Counted from the first letter of the stretch, positions 27,983 to 37,282 are shown. The stretch is DNA of 64,000 nt from Alkalimarinus coralli (GCF_023650515.1 NZ_CP096016.1:4156001-4220000), one strand, 5' to 3'. The notes: a model not told the origin generated them from the letters alone. Program-made: numbers and translations.

Positions 27983-28237
27983 ATGGAACTCTCGGTCGAA
28001 TTAAGTTTTTATCCACTTCAGGATCAGTATAAAAAGCCAATACTGGCGTTTATTGAGCGCTTAAAACAGGAGCTTTCTATTGAGGTCATTCCTAATCGAA
28101 TGAGCACGCAATTGTTTGGTGAGTACGATCAGGTGATGTCTGCACTGAGTCGCCTGATGAAAAACTCTTTTGAACAATACGGCACGGCGGTTTTTGTGGC
28201 CAAGTTTATTAATAGCGATCGCCGCCCAAAGGGGTAA
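27983..28237 (+). CDS. Small protein, possibly YkoF/thiamine-binding-like
   Basis: An 84-residue cytoplasmic protein (MELSVELSFYPLQDQYKKPILAFIERLKQ ... VEVIPNRMSTQLFGEYDQVMSAL). The beta-alpha-beta pattern and the ELSFYPL and NRMSTQLFGEYD segments resemble the YkoF/thiamine-binding ferredoxin-like family; that match is from memory. AAGG lies 8 bases before this ATG. It may be co-transcribed with the SDR about 90 bases upstream. Confidence 0.6.
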   Translation: MELSVELSFYPLQDQYKKPILAFIERLKQELSIEVIPNRMSTQLFGEYDQVMSALSRLMKNSFEQYGTAVFVAKFINSDRRPKG

Positions 28238-28270
28238 TCTCAGTGAATGCGCCTTGAGCTTTTTGGGGGC

Positions 28271-28924
28271 TTAAGCAAACTCTTCGACTTGCTGGGTTTT
28301 TAACAACACTTTTACGATATCCGAGTAAGTGATGATGCCCTGTAGTGTATTGTTCTCGATAATGACCACACCATCCAGCCTGTTTTCCAGCATAACCTGT
28401 GCTATTTCGTATATGTCCGTATCAGGCGTGGCGGATAAGAGTGTTCGCTGGCAGAACATCTCAAGCGTAACATCTCTATCTGGGGTCGCGGCTTCAAATA
28501 AATACGGAAGGATGTTCTTTTCTGATAACAATCCCGCCAGTTGATTCTTCTCGTCTGTGATGAGCAGGTGGCTAATACTATGATGCCGCATCAACCTCCA
28601 GGCGTCACTAAGTGAGCTGCTAATAGGTATCGTGATAACAGGTTTTGACATGATTGACCCGGCTGGCGTCAGGGCCTGCTGCTCCGTTGCCTGATCACGT
28701 GTTTCCGAATAAGCGGTTGCGGCTATTTGGTTTTCCCGCTCGGCCTCTGAGTGCTCCTCGCCCTCTTGCGGTTGCTGATAGTTTTCAGGGGTAGGCGTTA
28801 GTTTCCGATGCGTTTTTTGAATCTCGTTCATTTCATCAGGGTCAAGAATCTGCCTGATACGATATTTATCAGCGAGGGGGGTTACTATTCCACGAGAGGG
28901 TTCATGAACAAAAAATACAGCCAT
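28271..28924 (-). CDS. CBS-domain-pair protein
   Basis: A 217-residue protein. The first 90 residues are low-complexity and acidic (rich in Glu and Gln). They are followed by two CBS motifs: IMSKPVITIPISSSLSDAWRLMRHHSISHLLITDE and FCQRTLLSATPDTDIYEIAQVMLENRLDGVVIIE. CBS pairs bind adenine nucleotides and regulate linked activities, but no catalytic domain is attached here. It appears to be a stand-alone sensor. Confidence 0.88.
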   Translation of the reverse strand: MAVFFVHEPSRGIVTPLADKYRIRQILDPDEMNEIQKTHRKLTPTPENYQQPQEGEEHSEAERENQIAATAYSETRDQATEQQALTPAGSIMSKPVITIPISSSLSDAWRLMRHHSISHLLITDEKNQLAGLLSEKNILPYLFEAATPDRDVTLEMFCQRTLLSATPDTDIYEIAQVMLENRLDGVVIIENNTLQGIITYSDIVKVLLKTQQVEEFA

Positions 28925-29047
28925 CTAACTCCCATTACCTTGGTGCTTGTGGTTTGGTTTAGTGGTATCGCCTTATCTTGCGATATGGCTTGCGACACTG
29001 TAATCACAGCGCTAGCAGGGCCGACCTATATAAATACTATCGGCTGA
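28904..29047 (+). CDS. Doubtful small exported or membrane peptide
   Basis: A 47-residue frame from ATG 28904 (MNKKYSHLTPITLVLVVWFSG ...) has a basic start, one hydrophobic helix and two Cys (SCDMACD). GAGAGGG lies close upstream but with only about three bases' spacing, and it overlaps the 5' end of the CBS gene on the opposite strand by 21 bases. I do not recognise it. Confidence 0.25.
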   Translation: MNKKYSHLTPITLVLVVWFSGIALSCDMACDTVITALAGPTYINTIG

Positions 29048-29090
29048 TTGCTTAAACCCTTGAGTTTAGCTGCACAGCCTTAAAAATCGT

Positions 29091-29456
29091 TCAATAGATA
29101 ACAGGTCTTCGCATGATATAGACCGTCACCGATGCCCCAATCAGAGCAAGCAATAGAGCTGACCATAGTTTGGCGATCAATACGGCTGAAAGCACCATAC
29201 TGAGCCACATAATAATCAGAATGCGATTTCTTACTTTTATTGGGAGACCTTCACCATTGCTCCAGGTGCTGACAATAGGCCCAAGTTTTGGATGTGATAT
29301 CAACCAGTTATGAAAAAGGGGGGAAGAGCGGCTAAAGCACCATGCTGCTAATAGTATAAAAGGCGTTGTTGGAAGCAGAGGCAGAAAAATCCCAATCACA
29401 CCGAGTATGACGCTGAGCCATCCTAAAATGATAACAAGATAACGTGTAGAACCCAT
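29091..29456 (-). CDS. DUF454 (YbaN-like) membrane protein
   Basis: A 121-residue protein with about three to four hydrophobic segments and the family signature GVIGIFLPLLPTTPFILLAAWCFSRSSPLFHNWL. Relatives are inner-membrane proteins of unknown function, often near heme or electron-transfer genes. The ATG at 29456 is preferred; a longer frame to 29504 adds only a basic, low-complexity tract. Confidence 0.88.
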   Translation of the reverse strand: MGSTRYLVIILGWLSVILGVIGIFLPLLPTTPFILLAAWCFSRSSPLFHNWLISHPKLGPIVSTWSNGEGLPIKVRNRILIIMWLSMVLSAVLIAKLWSALLLALIGASVTVYIMRRPVIY

Positions 29457-29592
29457 TACTCGCCGCCTCTTTACCCATCTCAACTTTACCCATTTTAACC
29501 ACATGGGTTAATAAAGATTACATATGTTCCAGCATAGCATATGGCTAGCCACCCGCGCGAGTCATTTACAAAACCGTGCGTGTTGGCGATGT

Positions 29593-29605
29593 TGGTATGA
29601 CTATG
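29593..29605. repeat. 13-bp direct repeat, left of toxin-antitoxin module
   Basis: TGGTATGACTATG occurs here and at 30279-30291, flanking the second toxin-antitoxin pair in the same orientation. Confidence 0.6.
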
Positions 29606-29683
29606 CCTGAAAAATTAAGGCTAGCTTACATACAATTAATGACCTAAAATTAGCTCTAAATATCATTCTTTTTTGAGGTTGTT

Positions 29684-29935
29684 ATGAGACAGGTGCTAGC
29701 TGATTGCTCTGCAAGTATTTCTGAGCTAAAGAAAAACCCTACCGCCCTTCTGAATGAATCCGCTGGAGCTCCAATTGCAATACTTAACCACAATAAGCCG
29801 GCTGCTTATTTAGTTCCTGCTGAAACATATGAATGGCTGATGGATATGCTTGACGATCAGGAACTTGCTAAACTGGTGGAGCAGCGTGTGGCTAAAAAGG
29901 ATCAAGCCGTGGAAGTCTCGTTAGATGACCTATAA
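29684..29935 (+). CDS. Antitoxin, Phd/YefM (StbD/RelB-like) family
   Basis: An 83-residue protein: the N-terminal DNA-binding part (MRQVLADCSASISELKKNPTALLNES) and PIAILNHNKPAAYLVPAETYEWLMDMLDD are typical of Phd/YefM-type antitoxins paired with StbE/RelE toxins. The C-terminal acidic region should wrap the toxin. It overlaps the toxin gene by 11 bases. These antitoxins repress their own operon. Confidence 0.9.
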   Translation: MRQVLADCSASISELKKNPTALLNESAGAPIAILNHNKPAAYLVPAETYEWLMDMLDDQELAKLVEQRVAKKDQAVEVSLDDL

Positions 29936-30209
29936 ATTAAAGTTTCTGCCTGCTGCCCTTAAAGAGTGGAAGAAATTAGCTTCACCAATCCAAAGTCAAT
30001 TCAAAAAGAAACTATCTGAGCGCCTTGAAAACCCAAGAGTGCCATCAGCTAAACTGAGTGGTTTTGATTCGGTATATAAAATAAAACTCCGCACAGCAGG
30101 TTATCGCCTGGCTTATGAAGTTGTTGATGATGAGGTAGTAGTGTATGTATTAGTTGTAGGTAAACGTGATAAGGGTAAGGTTTACCAAAAGCTTAAAGGT
30201 AGAATCTAG
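29925..30209 (+). CDS. RelE/StbE family toxin
   Basis: A 94-residue toxin beginning MTYKLKFLPAALKEWKKLASPIQSQFKKKL and ending VLVVGKRDKGKVYQKLKGRI. The basic C-terminal YxxL-containing tail and the YKIKLRTAGYRLAYEV strand are typical of RelE/StbE enzymes that cleave mRNA in the ribosomal A-site. It overlaps the antitoxin gene. The pair is bounded by a 13-bp direct repeat. Confidence 0.92.
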   Translation: MTYKLKFLPAALKEWKKLASPIQSQFKKKLSERLENPRVPSAKLSGFDSVYKIKLRTAGYRLAYEVVDDEVVVYVLVVGKRDKGKVYQKLKGRI

Positions 30210-30278
30210 AATCAGCGGCTCAATAGGGATGTCAACTACTACGCTGCCCTCCGTAATTGCCACCCACTAACCGAGCGC

Positions 30279-30291
30279 TGGTATGACTATG
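30279..30291. repeat. 13-bp direct repeat, right of toxin-antitoxin module
   Basis: Exact match to 29593-29605 (TGGTATGACTATG). The two neighbouring bases on each side match partly. Confidence 0.6.
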
Positions 30292-30296
30292 GCGGC

Positions 30297-31829
30297 TTAC
30301 TCAACTTTCATCGCACTGACTGTACCAAATAGGTGCTCTGCTTCACTTTTGATTTTTTGACTATTGTCGGCAATGGTCTCAGTGTTCAAGTACACTTGGC
30401 GGGTATCGGCCTGAATCAGCTGGATATTGTTGTTGATTTCACCGGAGGTCTGGCTCTGCTGTTCTGCCGCCGCAGCAATCATCATATTCTTATCGGTCAC
30501 CTGAGTGACGATATCACTAATTTCTTCAATCGATGTGGCTGCGCCTTCTGCAGAGGCTACGCACTCGTCAGCCCTTGTGCGGCTACTTTCCATGGTTTGA
30601 TTAATCGTGGTGGTTTCTTGTTGAATACTTGAAACCACGGTTTGGATCTGGTCTGTGGCTTCCTGTGCATGAATAGCCAGCTTTCTGACTTCATCAGCTA
30701 CTACCGCAAAGCCCCGGCCCGACTCGCCTGCTCTTGCCGCTTCTATCGCGGCATTCAGTGCCAAGAGGTTAGTCTGGTCGGCGATGGCTCTAATTTCTTC
30801 CGTTGCACTTTCAATCTTTTGGCTGTCTGCATTCAGTGCCGATACCATTTCAGCGGCACTGGAGATGTCGCCGCTTAACTGTGTAATCGCCTGTTTGGTT
30901 TTCTGAACTAATTGGGCTCCTTCCTGGCTCTTTTTCGAAGCCGTTTCGGATATATGGTGGGTTTCGACTGCTCTTTGTGAAATCTCATCGGCTGCGGTGC
31001 TCATTTGCAGCATCGCTGAGGCAAGCTGGTCAGACTGCGCTGATTGATGATCCATTCCTTCCCGGGTATCCGCTGACACCTGTGAAAGCGAACTTGATGT
31101 AAGGCTCAGTGTTTCTGCTGACTGGCGAATCGTTTTGATGGTGTTCATTCTGCCGTCTTGCATCAGGTTAAATGCAGCTGCCATTTGGCCAACCTCATCT
31201 GATGAATCGATAGCGACTCGAGCGGTAAGGTCTTTTTTGTTTTGAACATGCAGCATGACATTTTTGAGTTTGTTGATGTGCCGTTCGACAAAACTAATCA
31301 GCAACTGCGATGCGACCAGTAGCGCAGACATCAAAATAAACGTCACCAGCGCATAACGCGCAGCCTCATTTTTGAATACCTGCCAAAAAGAAGGTGAATG
31401 GGTGATAAGCCCAACATAGGTTCCGTTGCTAGAATGCTGGGTGATAGTTGCAATGGCGATGGGGGTATCGGCCAGCAGCCCCGGTGCATTGATATGTTGC
31501 TTTATACGCCCTTTGTTGGCTAGCGCCTTTTTAATGAATGCAGAAGGCACCTTGAGAGCGTTAGGCGAGACGATATTTGATTGCTGGTCGACCACAAAGA
31601 AGTTTTGAGTGTTGCGAATAGCGTTGATTAATTCAACCGCATCCATCCCCTGAGCCATTGCAACCGTTTGCGCCACTTGCTGCTTAGAGGACTCAATGTT
31701 GCCAGCCAGGCGCTGCTCGGTTTCTGTGTGCATGGCATACAGTGAAAGCAGGCAAACCGCAGCAAACGAAACAGCATTAACTAACCAAAATTTGTATTTT
31801 AATTTAAGATTTAAAAGAATCCGGAGCAT
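30297..31829 (-). CDS. Methyl-accepting chemotaxis protein
   Basis: A 510-residue receptor: a membrane helix near residues 13-30, a periplasmic domain of about 120 residues, a second helix near 155-180, HAMP (to about 235) and the signalling domain. The hairpin tip reads [37 protein letters not shown], which is diagnostic of the CheW/CheA-binding region. The small periplasmic module has a single-Cache-like look, but its ligand is unknown. No CheA, CheW or CheR genes are nearby. The stop lies 6 bases from the right-hand 13-bp repeat. Confidence 0.95.
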   Translation of the reverse strand: MLRILLNLKLKYKFWLVNAVSFAAVCLLSLYAMHTETEQRLAGNIESSKQQVAQTVAMAQGMDAVELINAIRNTQNFFVVDQQSNIVSPNALKVPSAFIKKALANKGRIKQHINAPGLLADTPIAIATITQHSSNGTYVGLITHSPSFWQVFKNEAARYALVTFILMSALLVASQLLISFVERHINKLKNVMLHVQNKKDLTARVAIDSSDEVGQMAAAFNLMQDGRMNTIKTIRQSAETLSLTSSSLSQVSADTREGMDHQSAQSDQLASAMLQMSTAADEISQRAVETHHISETASKKSQEGAQLVQKTKQAITQLSGDISSAAEMVSALNADSQKIESATEEIRAIADQTNLLALNAAIEAARAGESGRGFAVVADEVRKLAIHAQEATDQIQTVVSSIQQETTTINQTMESSRTRADECVASAEGAATSIEEISDIVTQVTDKNMMIAAAAEQQSQTSGEINNNIQLIQADTRQVYLNTETIADNSQKIKSEAEHLFGTVSAMKVE

Positions 31830-32024
31830 ATATCTTACGACTTTAAAGGTAGTTTGTTGGTTGGCGATATACCATTAAGGATTATAGCGGCTTTGCGAAG
31901 CGTTTCTTCAGTGTAATTTTGCGTGTTTTTGTAATACACGGTATGGGGTGATGTTCTTGCGCTTCTACGCACCAGCTACGATAATGACGGCCTTTTTTAC
32001 TGCCCCCTTTCAGAGGACATTGAC

Positions 32025-32519
32025 ATGATCATCGATAAAAACAAGGTTGTAAGTTTCCACTACCGTTTAGCAGAAGAGGGTGGGAAGGAGATCGAAAACT
32101 CTTATGATGGTGAGCCCGTACTGTTCCTGCATGGGCACAAAAATATCGTAACGGGCCTTGAAAAGGCGATGGAAGGGAAACAGGCCGGTGAGCAGTTTTC
32201 AGTCACGGTTCCACCGTCAGAAGGTTATGGTGAGCGTAATGAAGCTAACCAGCAGCGTATTCCGATTAAGCACCTGCATGGCGACAAAAAGTCGAAGGCA
32301 AAACTCCGCCCAGGTATGGTTGTTTCTGTAGAGACCGAGCAAGGGCCTCGCCAGGTTACCGTTGTCAAGGCGGGTAAGTTTAACGTTGACGTCGACAGCA
32401 ACCACCCGCTAGCAGGCCGAACGTTGGTATTTGATGTTGAAGTGGTTGATGTTCGGGAAGCAACCGATGAAGAAAAATCACACGGCCATGCTCACGGTGT
32501 GGGTGGCCACCAGCACTAA
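32025..32519 (+). CDS. slyD: FKBP-type peptidyl-prolyl isomerase SlyD
   Basis: A 164-residue cytoplasmic prolyl isomerase/chaperone. It starts with IIDKNKVVSFHYRLAEEGGKEIENS and has the insert-in-flap arrangement of SlyD (SEGYGERNEANQQRIPIKHL and HPLAGRTLVFDVEVVDVREAT). The His-rich C terminus (SHGHAHGVGGHQH) binds nickel in this family and supports hydrogenase maturation and metal storage. A hairpin at 32550-32582 follows. Confidence 0.95.
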   Translation: MIIDKNKVVSFHYRLAEEGGKEIENSYDGEPVLFLHGHKNIVTGLEKAMEGKQAGEQFSVTVPPSEGYGERNEANQQRIPIKHLHGDKKSKAKLRPGMVVSVETEQGPRQVTVVKAGKFNVDVDSNHPLAGRTLVFDVEVVDVREATDEEKSHGHAHGVGGHQH

Positions 32520-32549
32520 AAGCTTGCAGCTCATCTAAATTTGCAACCG

Positions 32550-32582
32550 TAACGAGGCATAGAGATTTTCTGTGCCTCGTTA
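32550..32582. terminator. Hairpin downstream of slyD
   Basis: TAACGAGGCA (32550-32559) and TGCCTCGTTA (32573-32582) are perfect complements with a 13-nt loop. There is no T-tract, so it may be a weak terminator or an mRNA-stabilising hairpin. Confidence 0.4.
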
Positions 32583-32734
32583 TGGCCATGGGCCATCCCC
32601 TCTCCAGCACTAAAACGTTCCTTTCCAGCCCCTTTTCAGCCCCTTTCGTACCTAAACCTATCTTAATACTGTTGGCCCCGAAGTGTGTTAATGTAGATGC
32701 TACGCGTAATCTGTAGTTAAGGAAGGAAATTATC

Positions 32735-33142
32735 GTGGGAAAACAACATAAAGGTTCTTGTCTTTGCGGTACCGTCGAATATGAGTTGTCGGGCGAATTT
32801 CAGTCATTCTTTCTGTGCCACTGTAGTCGTTGTCAAAAGGATACTGGGTCAGCCCACGCCGCTAATTTGTTTGCTCAATCGTCGAGGTTAACCTGGACTC
32901 AAGGGGGCAGTAGCGTTAAGACTTTTCAGTATCCGAATAGCCGTCATGCTAAAAGCTTCTGCCAAAATTGTGGCTCGGCGCTACCTACGGTTGCTGAAAA
33001 TATAAAGTGTATTGTCGTTCCTGCTGGTAGTCTTGATAGCCAAGTGCCTATTTTGCCAACGGCTAAAATTTTTGTTGGTAGTTGTGCAAATTGGTCAAAA
33101 GACTTAGTGAATGTTCCTGGCTACGAAAAACTTCCCGGGTAA
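32735..33142 (+). CDS. GFA family zinc protein
   Basis: A 135-residue protein of the glutathione-dependent formaldehyde-activating family. The zinc-ligand pattern is clear: Cys9/Cys11 (GSCLCGTVEYEL), Cys28/Cys30/Cys33 (CHCSRCQKDTGS) and Cys76/Cys79 (FCQNCGS). GTG start with AAGGAAG upstream. Few family members have proved catalytic activity, so the name should be taken as a fold. Confidence 0.93.
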   Translation: MGKQHKGSCLCGTVEYELSGEFQSFFLCHCSRCQKDTGSAHAANLFAQSSRLTWTQGGSSVKTFQYPNSRHAKSFCQNCGSALPTVAENIKCIVVPAGSLDSQVPILPTAKIFVGSCANWSKDLVNVPGYEKLPG

Positions 33143-33227
33143 GTTAAGAATTCAAGGAACTAGTTAAAACTCGGAACCATTACCATTTATGGCGAGATTG
33201 CACGCACGCCAAACAGAGAGTGACACG

Positions 33228-34256
33228 ATGAATATTTCAAGGAAAAGGTTAAGCGGTGCAGTGGAGGAAAACATCATTTCCTCCGAGCAGGCCAACGCCC
33301 TTTTTGAATACTTTCAGGCCAAATCTCAGGATGTGCCACGTTTTACCTTTACTCATGTGCTTTATTATTTGGGTGGGTTAATTGCGATTGGTGCAATGAC
33401 TCTGTTTATGAATCTAGGCTGGGAGTCGTTTGGTGGTGCCGGCGTGGTTTCAATTTCGCTTCTCTATGCCGCAATCGGTCTGAAAATAACGAATACTCTT
33501 TCAGCAAAGAGCCTGAATATTCCTGCCGGAATTTGTGCAACGTTTGTTGTCTGTTTAACCCCATTAGCCATTTATGGCCTTCAACAATGGCTGGGTGTCT
33601 GGCCCGATGACACGGTATATCGAGAGTACCATCGGTATATCAAGTGGCACTGGCTCTATATGGAGTTTGGGACGCTCGTAGTTGGCGTTGCCATCGCCTG
33701 GAAATATAAATACCCGTTTTTAATCATGCCTATTGCTGTGACGCTGTGGTATATGTCGATGGATATTACGGCAATGATTTCAGGGGGGGACAATACCTGG
33801 GCATTGCGAAAACTGGTTTCATTATATTCTGGACTGCTGATGATCGGTCTCGCTTTCTGGGTTGACGTAAGATCCAGGCGAAAAGTTGATTATGCCTTTT
33901 GGATTTACATCTTTGGCGTGATGGCATTCTGGGGTGGTTTGTCCGCCCAGAACTCGGACAGTGAGCTCTCTAAGTTCCTGTATTTCTGTATTAACCTTGC
34001 GATGATCGGTGTGGGGGTATTACTTATCCGCAGAGTTTTTGTGGTGTTTGGTGCTATGGGCAGTTGTGGCTATCTAGCGCATCTGGCTTCTGATGTATTT
34101 AAAGATAGCTGGTTATTCCCCATTACATTGACGGCTATCGGGCTTGGCATTGTCTATCTTGGCATTCTTTGGCAAAAGCATGAAAAAGCCATCACTGAAA
34201 AGTCGAGACAAATGCTTCCGGCCCCGTTGCGAGAGTTACTTGAGGAAAACGCGTGA
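33228..34256 (+). CDS. Polytopic membrane protein, DUF2157-like
   Basis: About 342 residues with roughly nine membrane helices after a short helical N-terminal region (SGAVEENIISSEQANALFEYFQ). That N-terminal module followed by a multi-helix membrane region resembles the DUF2157 family, of unknown function. The ATG at 33228 places the cytoplasmic helix at the N terminus; an earlier ATG at 33189 adds 13 residues with no clear support. It shares its direction with the GFA and DUF1275 genes. Confidence 0.65.
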   Translation: MNISRKRLSGAVEENIISSEQANALFEYFQAKSQDVPRFTFTHVLYYLGGLIAIGAMTLFMNLGWESFGGAGVVSISLLYAAIGLKITNTLSAKSLNIPAGICATFVVCLTPLAIYGLQQWLGVWPDDTVYREYHRYIKWHWLYMEFGTLVVGVAIAWKYKYPFLIMPIAVTLWYMSMDITAMISGGDNTWALRKLVSLYSGLLMIGLAFWVDVRSRRKVDYAFWIYIFGVMAFWGGLSAQNSDSELSKFLYFCINLAMIGVGVLLIRRVFVVFGAMGSCGYLAHLASDVFKDSWLFPITLTAIGLGIVYLGILWQKHEKAITEKSRQMLPAPLRELLEENA

Positions 34257-34330
34257 GCTTTGTTTTAGCGATTGACATTGTTCCAGTAGCCTTCCTGGCT
34301 ATTTGATGACCTTAACTCTGAGACCCCTCC

Positions 34331-34993
34331 ATGATTAGAAAACTGCCCAAATGGGTCGAGCATGGCTCATTTTTACTTGCACTGGTTGCCGGGTTGGTGA
34401 ATTCGGTTGGATTGCTTGGGTTCAAGCACCAGTCAATTTCTCATCTCTCTGGTACTGCCACACTACTCGGAACGGGAATTGCCAACTCGACGTTCAGTGA
34501 ACTCTTCCATCTGTCTCTTGTTCTTTTGAGTTTTCTGTTTGGCGCGGCTATATCCGGCTATTTTTTACGCAGTGGAGCCTTAAAGTTAGGGCGTAATTAC
34601 AGTGGCCTTCTTGTTATAGAGTCAGCGCTTCTTTTTTGTGCTGTTTATTTCTTAACTAAAAACTCACTATACGGGCATTATCTGGCCTCTAGCGCTTGTG
34701 GGTTACAGAATGCGCTTGCCACGACGTATAGTGGTGCCGTTGTCAGGACAACCCATGTGACCGGTATTTTCACAGACTTGGGCATTATGCTCGGGGCAAA
34801 ATTGCGAGGGGAGCCATTCGACAAAAGAAAGGGCTTGTTGTTTATGCTCATCATTGGCGGGTTTATTCTGGGGGGCACAATCGGCGCGTATCTATTCAGT
34901 ATGTTGACGTTTTACGCGCTATTTGCTCCTGCGGGTATTTGCCTGGTGCTGGCATCGTCGTATTCAATTTACCGTGCAAGGGTTGTTCGTTAG
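34331..34993 (+). CDS. DUF1275 (YoaK-like) membrane protein
   Basis: A 220-residue protein with six hydrophobic segments. The family pattern is ALVAGLVNSVGLLGFKHQSISHLSGTATLLG followed by SACGLQNALATTYSGAVVRTTHVTGIFTDLGIMLG. DUF1275 proteins are inner-membrane proteins of unknown function. It starts 74 bases after the DUF2157-like gene. Confidence 0.92.
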   Translation: MIRKLPKWVEHGSFLLALVAGLVNSVGLLGFKHQSISHLSGTATLLGTGIANSTFSELFHLSLVLLSFLFGAAISGYFLRSGALKLGRNYSGLLVIESALLFCAVYFLTKNSLYGHYLASSACGLQNALATTYSGAVVRTTHVTGIFTDLGIMLGAKLRGEPFDKRKGLLFMLIIGGFILGGTIGAYLFSMLTFYALFAPAGICLVLASSYSIYRARVVR

Positions 34994-35254
34994 GCATTGC
35001 GCATTGAAGGGGGAGTCGTGCCGTTTACGCCAATTCATATGGGGCCTGGGATTTTAATTAAAGCTGTGTTGCAAGGCAGTTTTAGCCATGTTTTTTAGAT
35101 AGCATCATGCACGCAGATGTAGAGCCTTTCTTTCCTTGGCGTAATAAAGGTGCTTAACAAGAACTCATTGTTTGGTTAGCATCTATGCTTAGGCTTCTAA
35201 GGTACGTCTGTATAACAATATGAACTTGGTTTTACGCGCCAGAAAGGACTCATT

Positions 35255-35638
35255 ATGATCATCGTGTACGGCATTAAAGAACACTTAAACCCAATAAAAT
35301 CCAAGTTATCTCAGGTCATTCATGGCTGCATGCAGTCGGCACTGGGCATGCCAGAAGATAAACGTGCCCACCGCTTTATACCTATGGCGAAGGATGACTT
35401 TTATTACCCTGGTGGGCGTTCTGATGCCTATACGGTAATTGAAATTAATATGATGCAAGGCCGAGAAAAAGAGACTCAAAAAGCACTCATCAAGTCTTTG
35501 TTTGCTGAAATCGAACGCCAAGTTGGTATTTCCCCAATAGACATTGAAATAACCATTAAGGAACAGCCAGCCCACTGTTGGGGGTTTCGAGGAATGACTG
35601 GGGATGAAGCAAAGTTAAATTACAATATCGATGTATAA
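35255..35638 (+). CDS. Tautomerase-like protein lacking Pro-1
   Basis: A 127-residue protein matching the Tautomerase_2 (MSAD-like) pattern: MIIVYGIKEHLNPIKSKLSQVIHGCMQSAL, KDDFYYPGGRSDAYTVIEINMMQGREKETQKALIKSLFAEIERQVG and DIEITIKEQPAHCWGFRGMTGDEA. True members use a proline exposed at the mature N terminus; here residue 2 is Ile, so the usual catalytic base is missing. It may have a different activity or only the fold. It stands alone with about 260 bases of space upstream. Confidence 0.75.
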   Translation: MIIVYGIKEHLNPIKSKLSQVIHGCMQSALGMPEDKRAHRFIPMAKDDFYYPGGRSDAYTVIEINMMQGREKETQKALIKSLFAEIERQVGISPIDIEITIKEQPAHCWGFRGMTGDEAKLNYNIDV

Positions 35639-35738
35639 GTGTGTGATGTTGGGCTTTTTCTGGAATATGAACAATAGGTCACATGTAGCCTTGTATATGG
35701 GGGATTTTGAATAAGGTACCAAATTTTGATTGATGACG

Positions 35739-36878
35739 TTATTGGTCATAGCGTGTTATTTCATTATTATCGAGCGTCATTAATTGAATCAGTTTGGGGT
35801 GTACAAAGAGCTTTTCTTTACCCACTTGTATTTCGTTCAATACCCCAATCTCTACTAGTTGCTTGAGATAAACTGATGCAGTTTGGCGCTTGGCAATATC
35901 CTTCTCTACCAAGTTTGCTATTCGACAATACGGCTGTTCAAAAATCACTTGCACCAACTCATGACTATAGATCTTGGGTAAAGCCTCTCTGATAAAGTCA
36001 CCAGTATGCTCCATCAATTTACGAACAGCGGCTATTTTCTGCGTCGTCCAATTGGCTGTTTGCTCGACAGCTTTCAGCATATATAAAATCCACTCTTCCC
36101 AAGCCCCATCACTCGTGACTTTCGTCAGCAAACGATAGTATTCGGCTCTGTTTTGCAAGATATATCGGCTTAGGTACAGAATCGGCAGGGTTAACAACCT
36201 CTGCTCTATCAGGTAAAGCATATTCAGAATGCGCCCTGTCCGGCCATTGCCATCAGTAAAGGGGTGAATTGCCTCAAATTGATAGTGGCTGACCGCCATT
36301 TTGATTAAGGGATCTGTTTTAGTTAAAGGATCCTCTTCTTCTGCATGTATAAACTGCTCCCAATTAGCCAACAAGTCACGTAGACGCGTCTCTCCGGCAG
36401 GTGGAGTATAAATAGTTTGGCCCGTTGCCTGGTTGCTTAATGTGGTACCTGGTACTTTTCGGATATCCATGTGTGTGGCTTTAATGGTGCTACACACCTG
36501 CACTGCAGTATTAGTACACAAGGGCCTCTCGCTTAACTGAACGAAACCTTCATATAAAGCAGTTCTGTACTGTAAAGCCTCTTTGGTGGAAGGGTCAGCT
36601 GCAGTTTCTTCTTGAGCGTACTGGAATAACTTATCAGACGTTGTAACTATATTCTCAATTTCGGTACTGTCTTTCGCTTCGAGTAGAGGCAGCAAGTTAA
36701 TCAATAGCGCTTGATTAGGTAATAACTCACCCGCCTGCTTCAACTCCGCCAGGGCTGCCCGCGCAGAAATACACGCTTTTAAAACAGTAATGGATTCAGT
36801 GGCGTCCTTTGGCGGGGGAAGCAATGGGATATCATTGAAAGGCTGGTCTGGCTGCCATGTCATGTTTATTTTTTCCAT
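35739..36878 (-). CDS. Fic protein adenylyltransferase (SoFic type)
   Basis: A 379-residue enzyme that attaches AMP to target hydroxyls. The Fic motif [12 protein letters not shown] lies at 205-216 and the autoinhibitory motif STEIEN at 71-76 ([S/T]xxxE[G/N]), so activity is probably restrained by its own helix. The C-terminal winged-helix-like region ([31 protein letters not shown]) could bind DNA. The whole sequence is very like Shewanella SoFic from memory. A second ATG at 36863 is also possible. Upstream lies a dense palindromic array with TGTCGA repeats. Confidence 0.95.
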   Translation of the reverse strand: MEKINMTWQPDQPFNDIPLLPPPKDATESITVLKACISARAALAELKQAGELLPNQALLINLLPLLEAKDSTEIENIVTTSDKLFQYAQEETAADPSTKEALQYRTALYEGFVQLSERPLCTNTAVQVCSTIKATHMDIRKVPGTTLSNQATGQTIYTPPAGETRLRDLLANWEQFIHAEEEDPLTKTDPLIKMAVSHYQFEAIHPFTDGNGRTGRILNMLYLIEQRLLTLPILYLSRYILQNRAEYYRLLTKVTSDGAWEEWILYMLKAVEQTANWTTQKIAAVRKLMEHTGDFIREALPKIYSHELVQVIFEQPYCRIANLVEKDIAKRQTASVYLKQLVEIGVLNEIQVGKEKLFVHPKLIQLMTLDNNEITRYDQ

Positions 36879-36883
36879 TTATT

Positions 36884-36969
36884 TCGACATAAAGCGAGTA
36901 TATGTCGATTGCATCGACACGTAAACATAACATGTCGATATTTTTCTATTTTATCGACATGTTATGTTT
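36884..36969. promoter_or_regulatory. Palindromic operator array upstream of fic
   Basis: Within 86 bases the hexamer TCGACA/TGTCGA occurs five times (36884, 36903, 36914, 36933, 36954). A perfect 18-bp inverted repeat, AAACATAACATGTCGATA (36923-36940) and its complement (36952-36969), is separated by 11 nt; a shorter TGTCGAT-N3-ATCGACA palindrome (36903-36919) precedes it. It covers the likely promoter of the Fic gene. Confidence 0.75.
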
Positions 36970-37057
36970 GATATGTATATAAAGTCGCTTTTTCTATACA
37001 TGTTTTACTTGGTGATAATGCTTCGTACTAAAACATTGAAGGCAGGATGAAATAAAC

Positions 37058-37282
37058 TCAGTCAATATCCATTGTTTTGAGGGGCTTGATAATATGGGTT
37101 AGCCCATGGATATGAACTTCTAAAGCGAGCTTTAATAAGTGGCCTAGTGCCCCCTCGGGAAAGCCTTTTTTTGCAAACCAAAGCAGATACTCTTCAGGCA
37201 GATCAATTAGCACGCGGCCACTGTATTTGCCGAAGGGCATCTTCACTTTAGCCAGTTTGACCAAATCTTGTTTATCAAACAT
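37058..37282 (-). CDS. DUF3820 family protein
   Basis: A 74-residue protein with the family core KVKMPFGKYSGRVLIDLPEEYLLWFAKKGFPEGALGHLLKLALEV. The family includes a putative quorum-sensing-regulated virulence factor, but its role is unknown. Its ATG overlaps the HopJ stop by one base (TAATG), so the pair is translationally coupled. Confidence 0.9.
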   Translation of the reverse strand: MFDKQDLVKLAKVKMPFGKYSGRVLIDLPEEYLLWFAKKGFPEGALGHLLKLALEVHIHGLTHIIKPLKTMDID

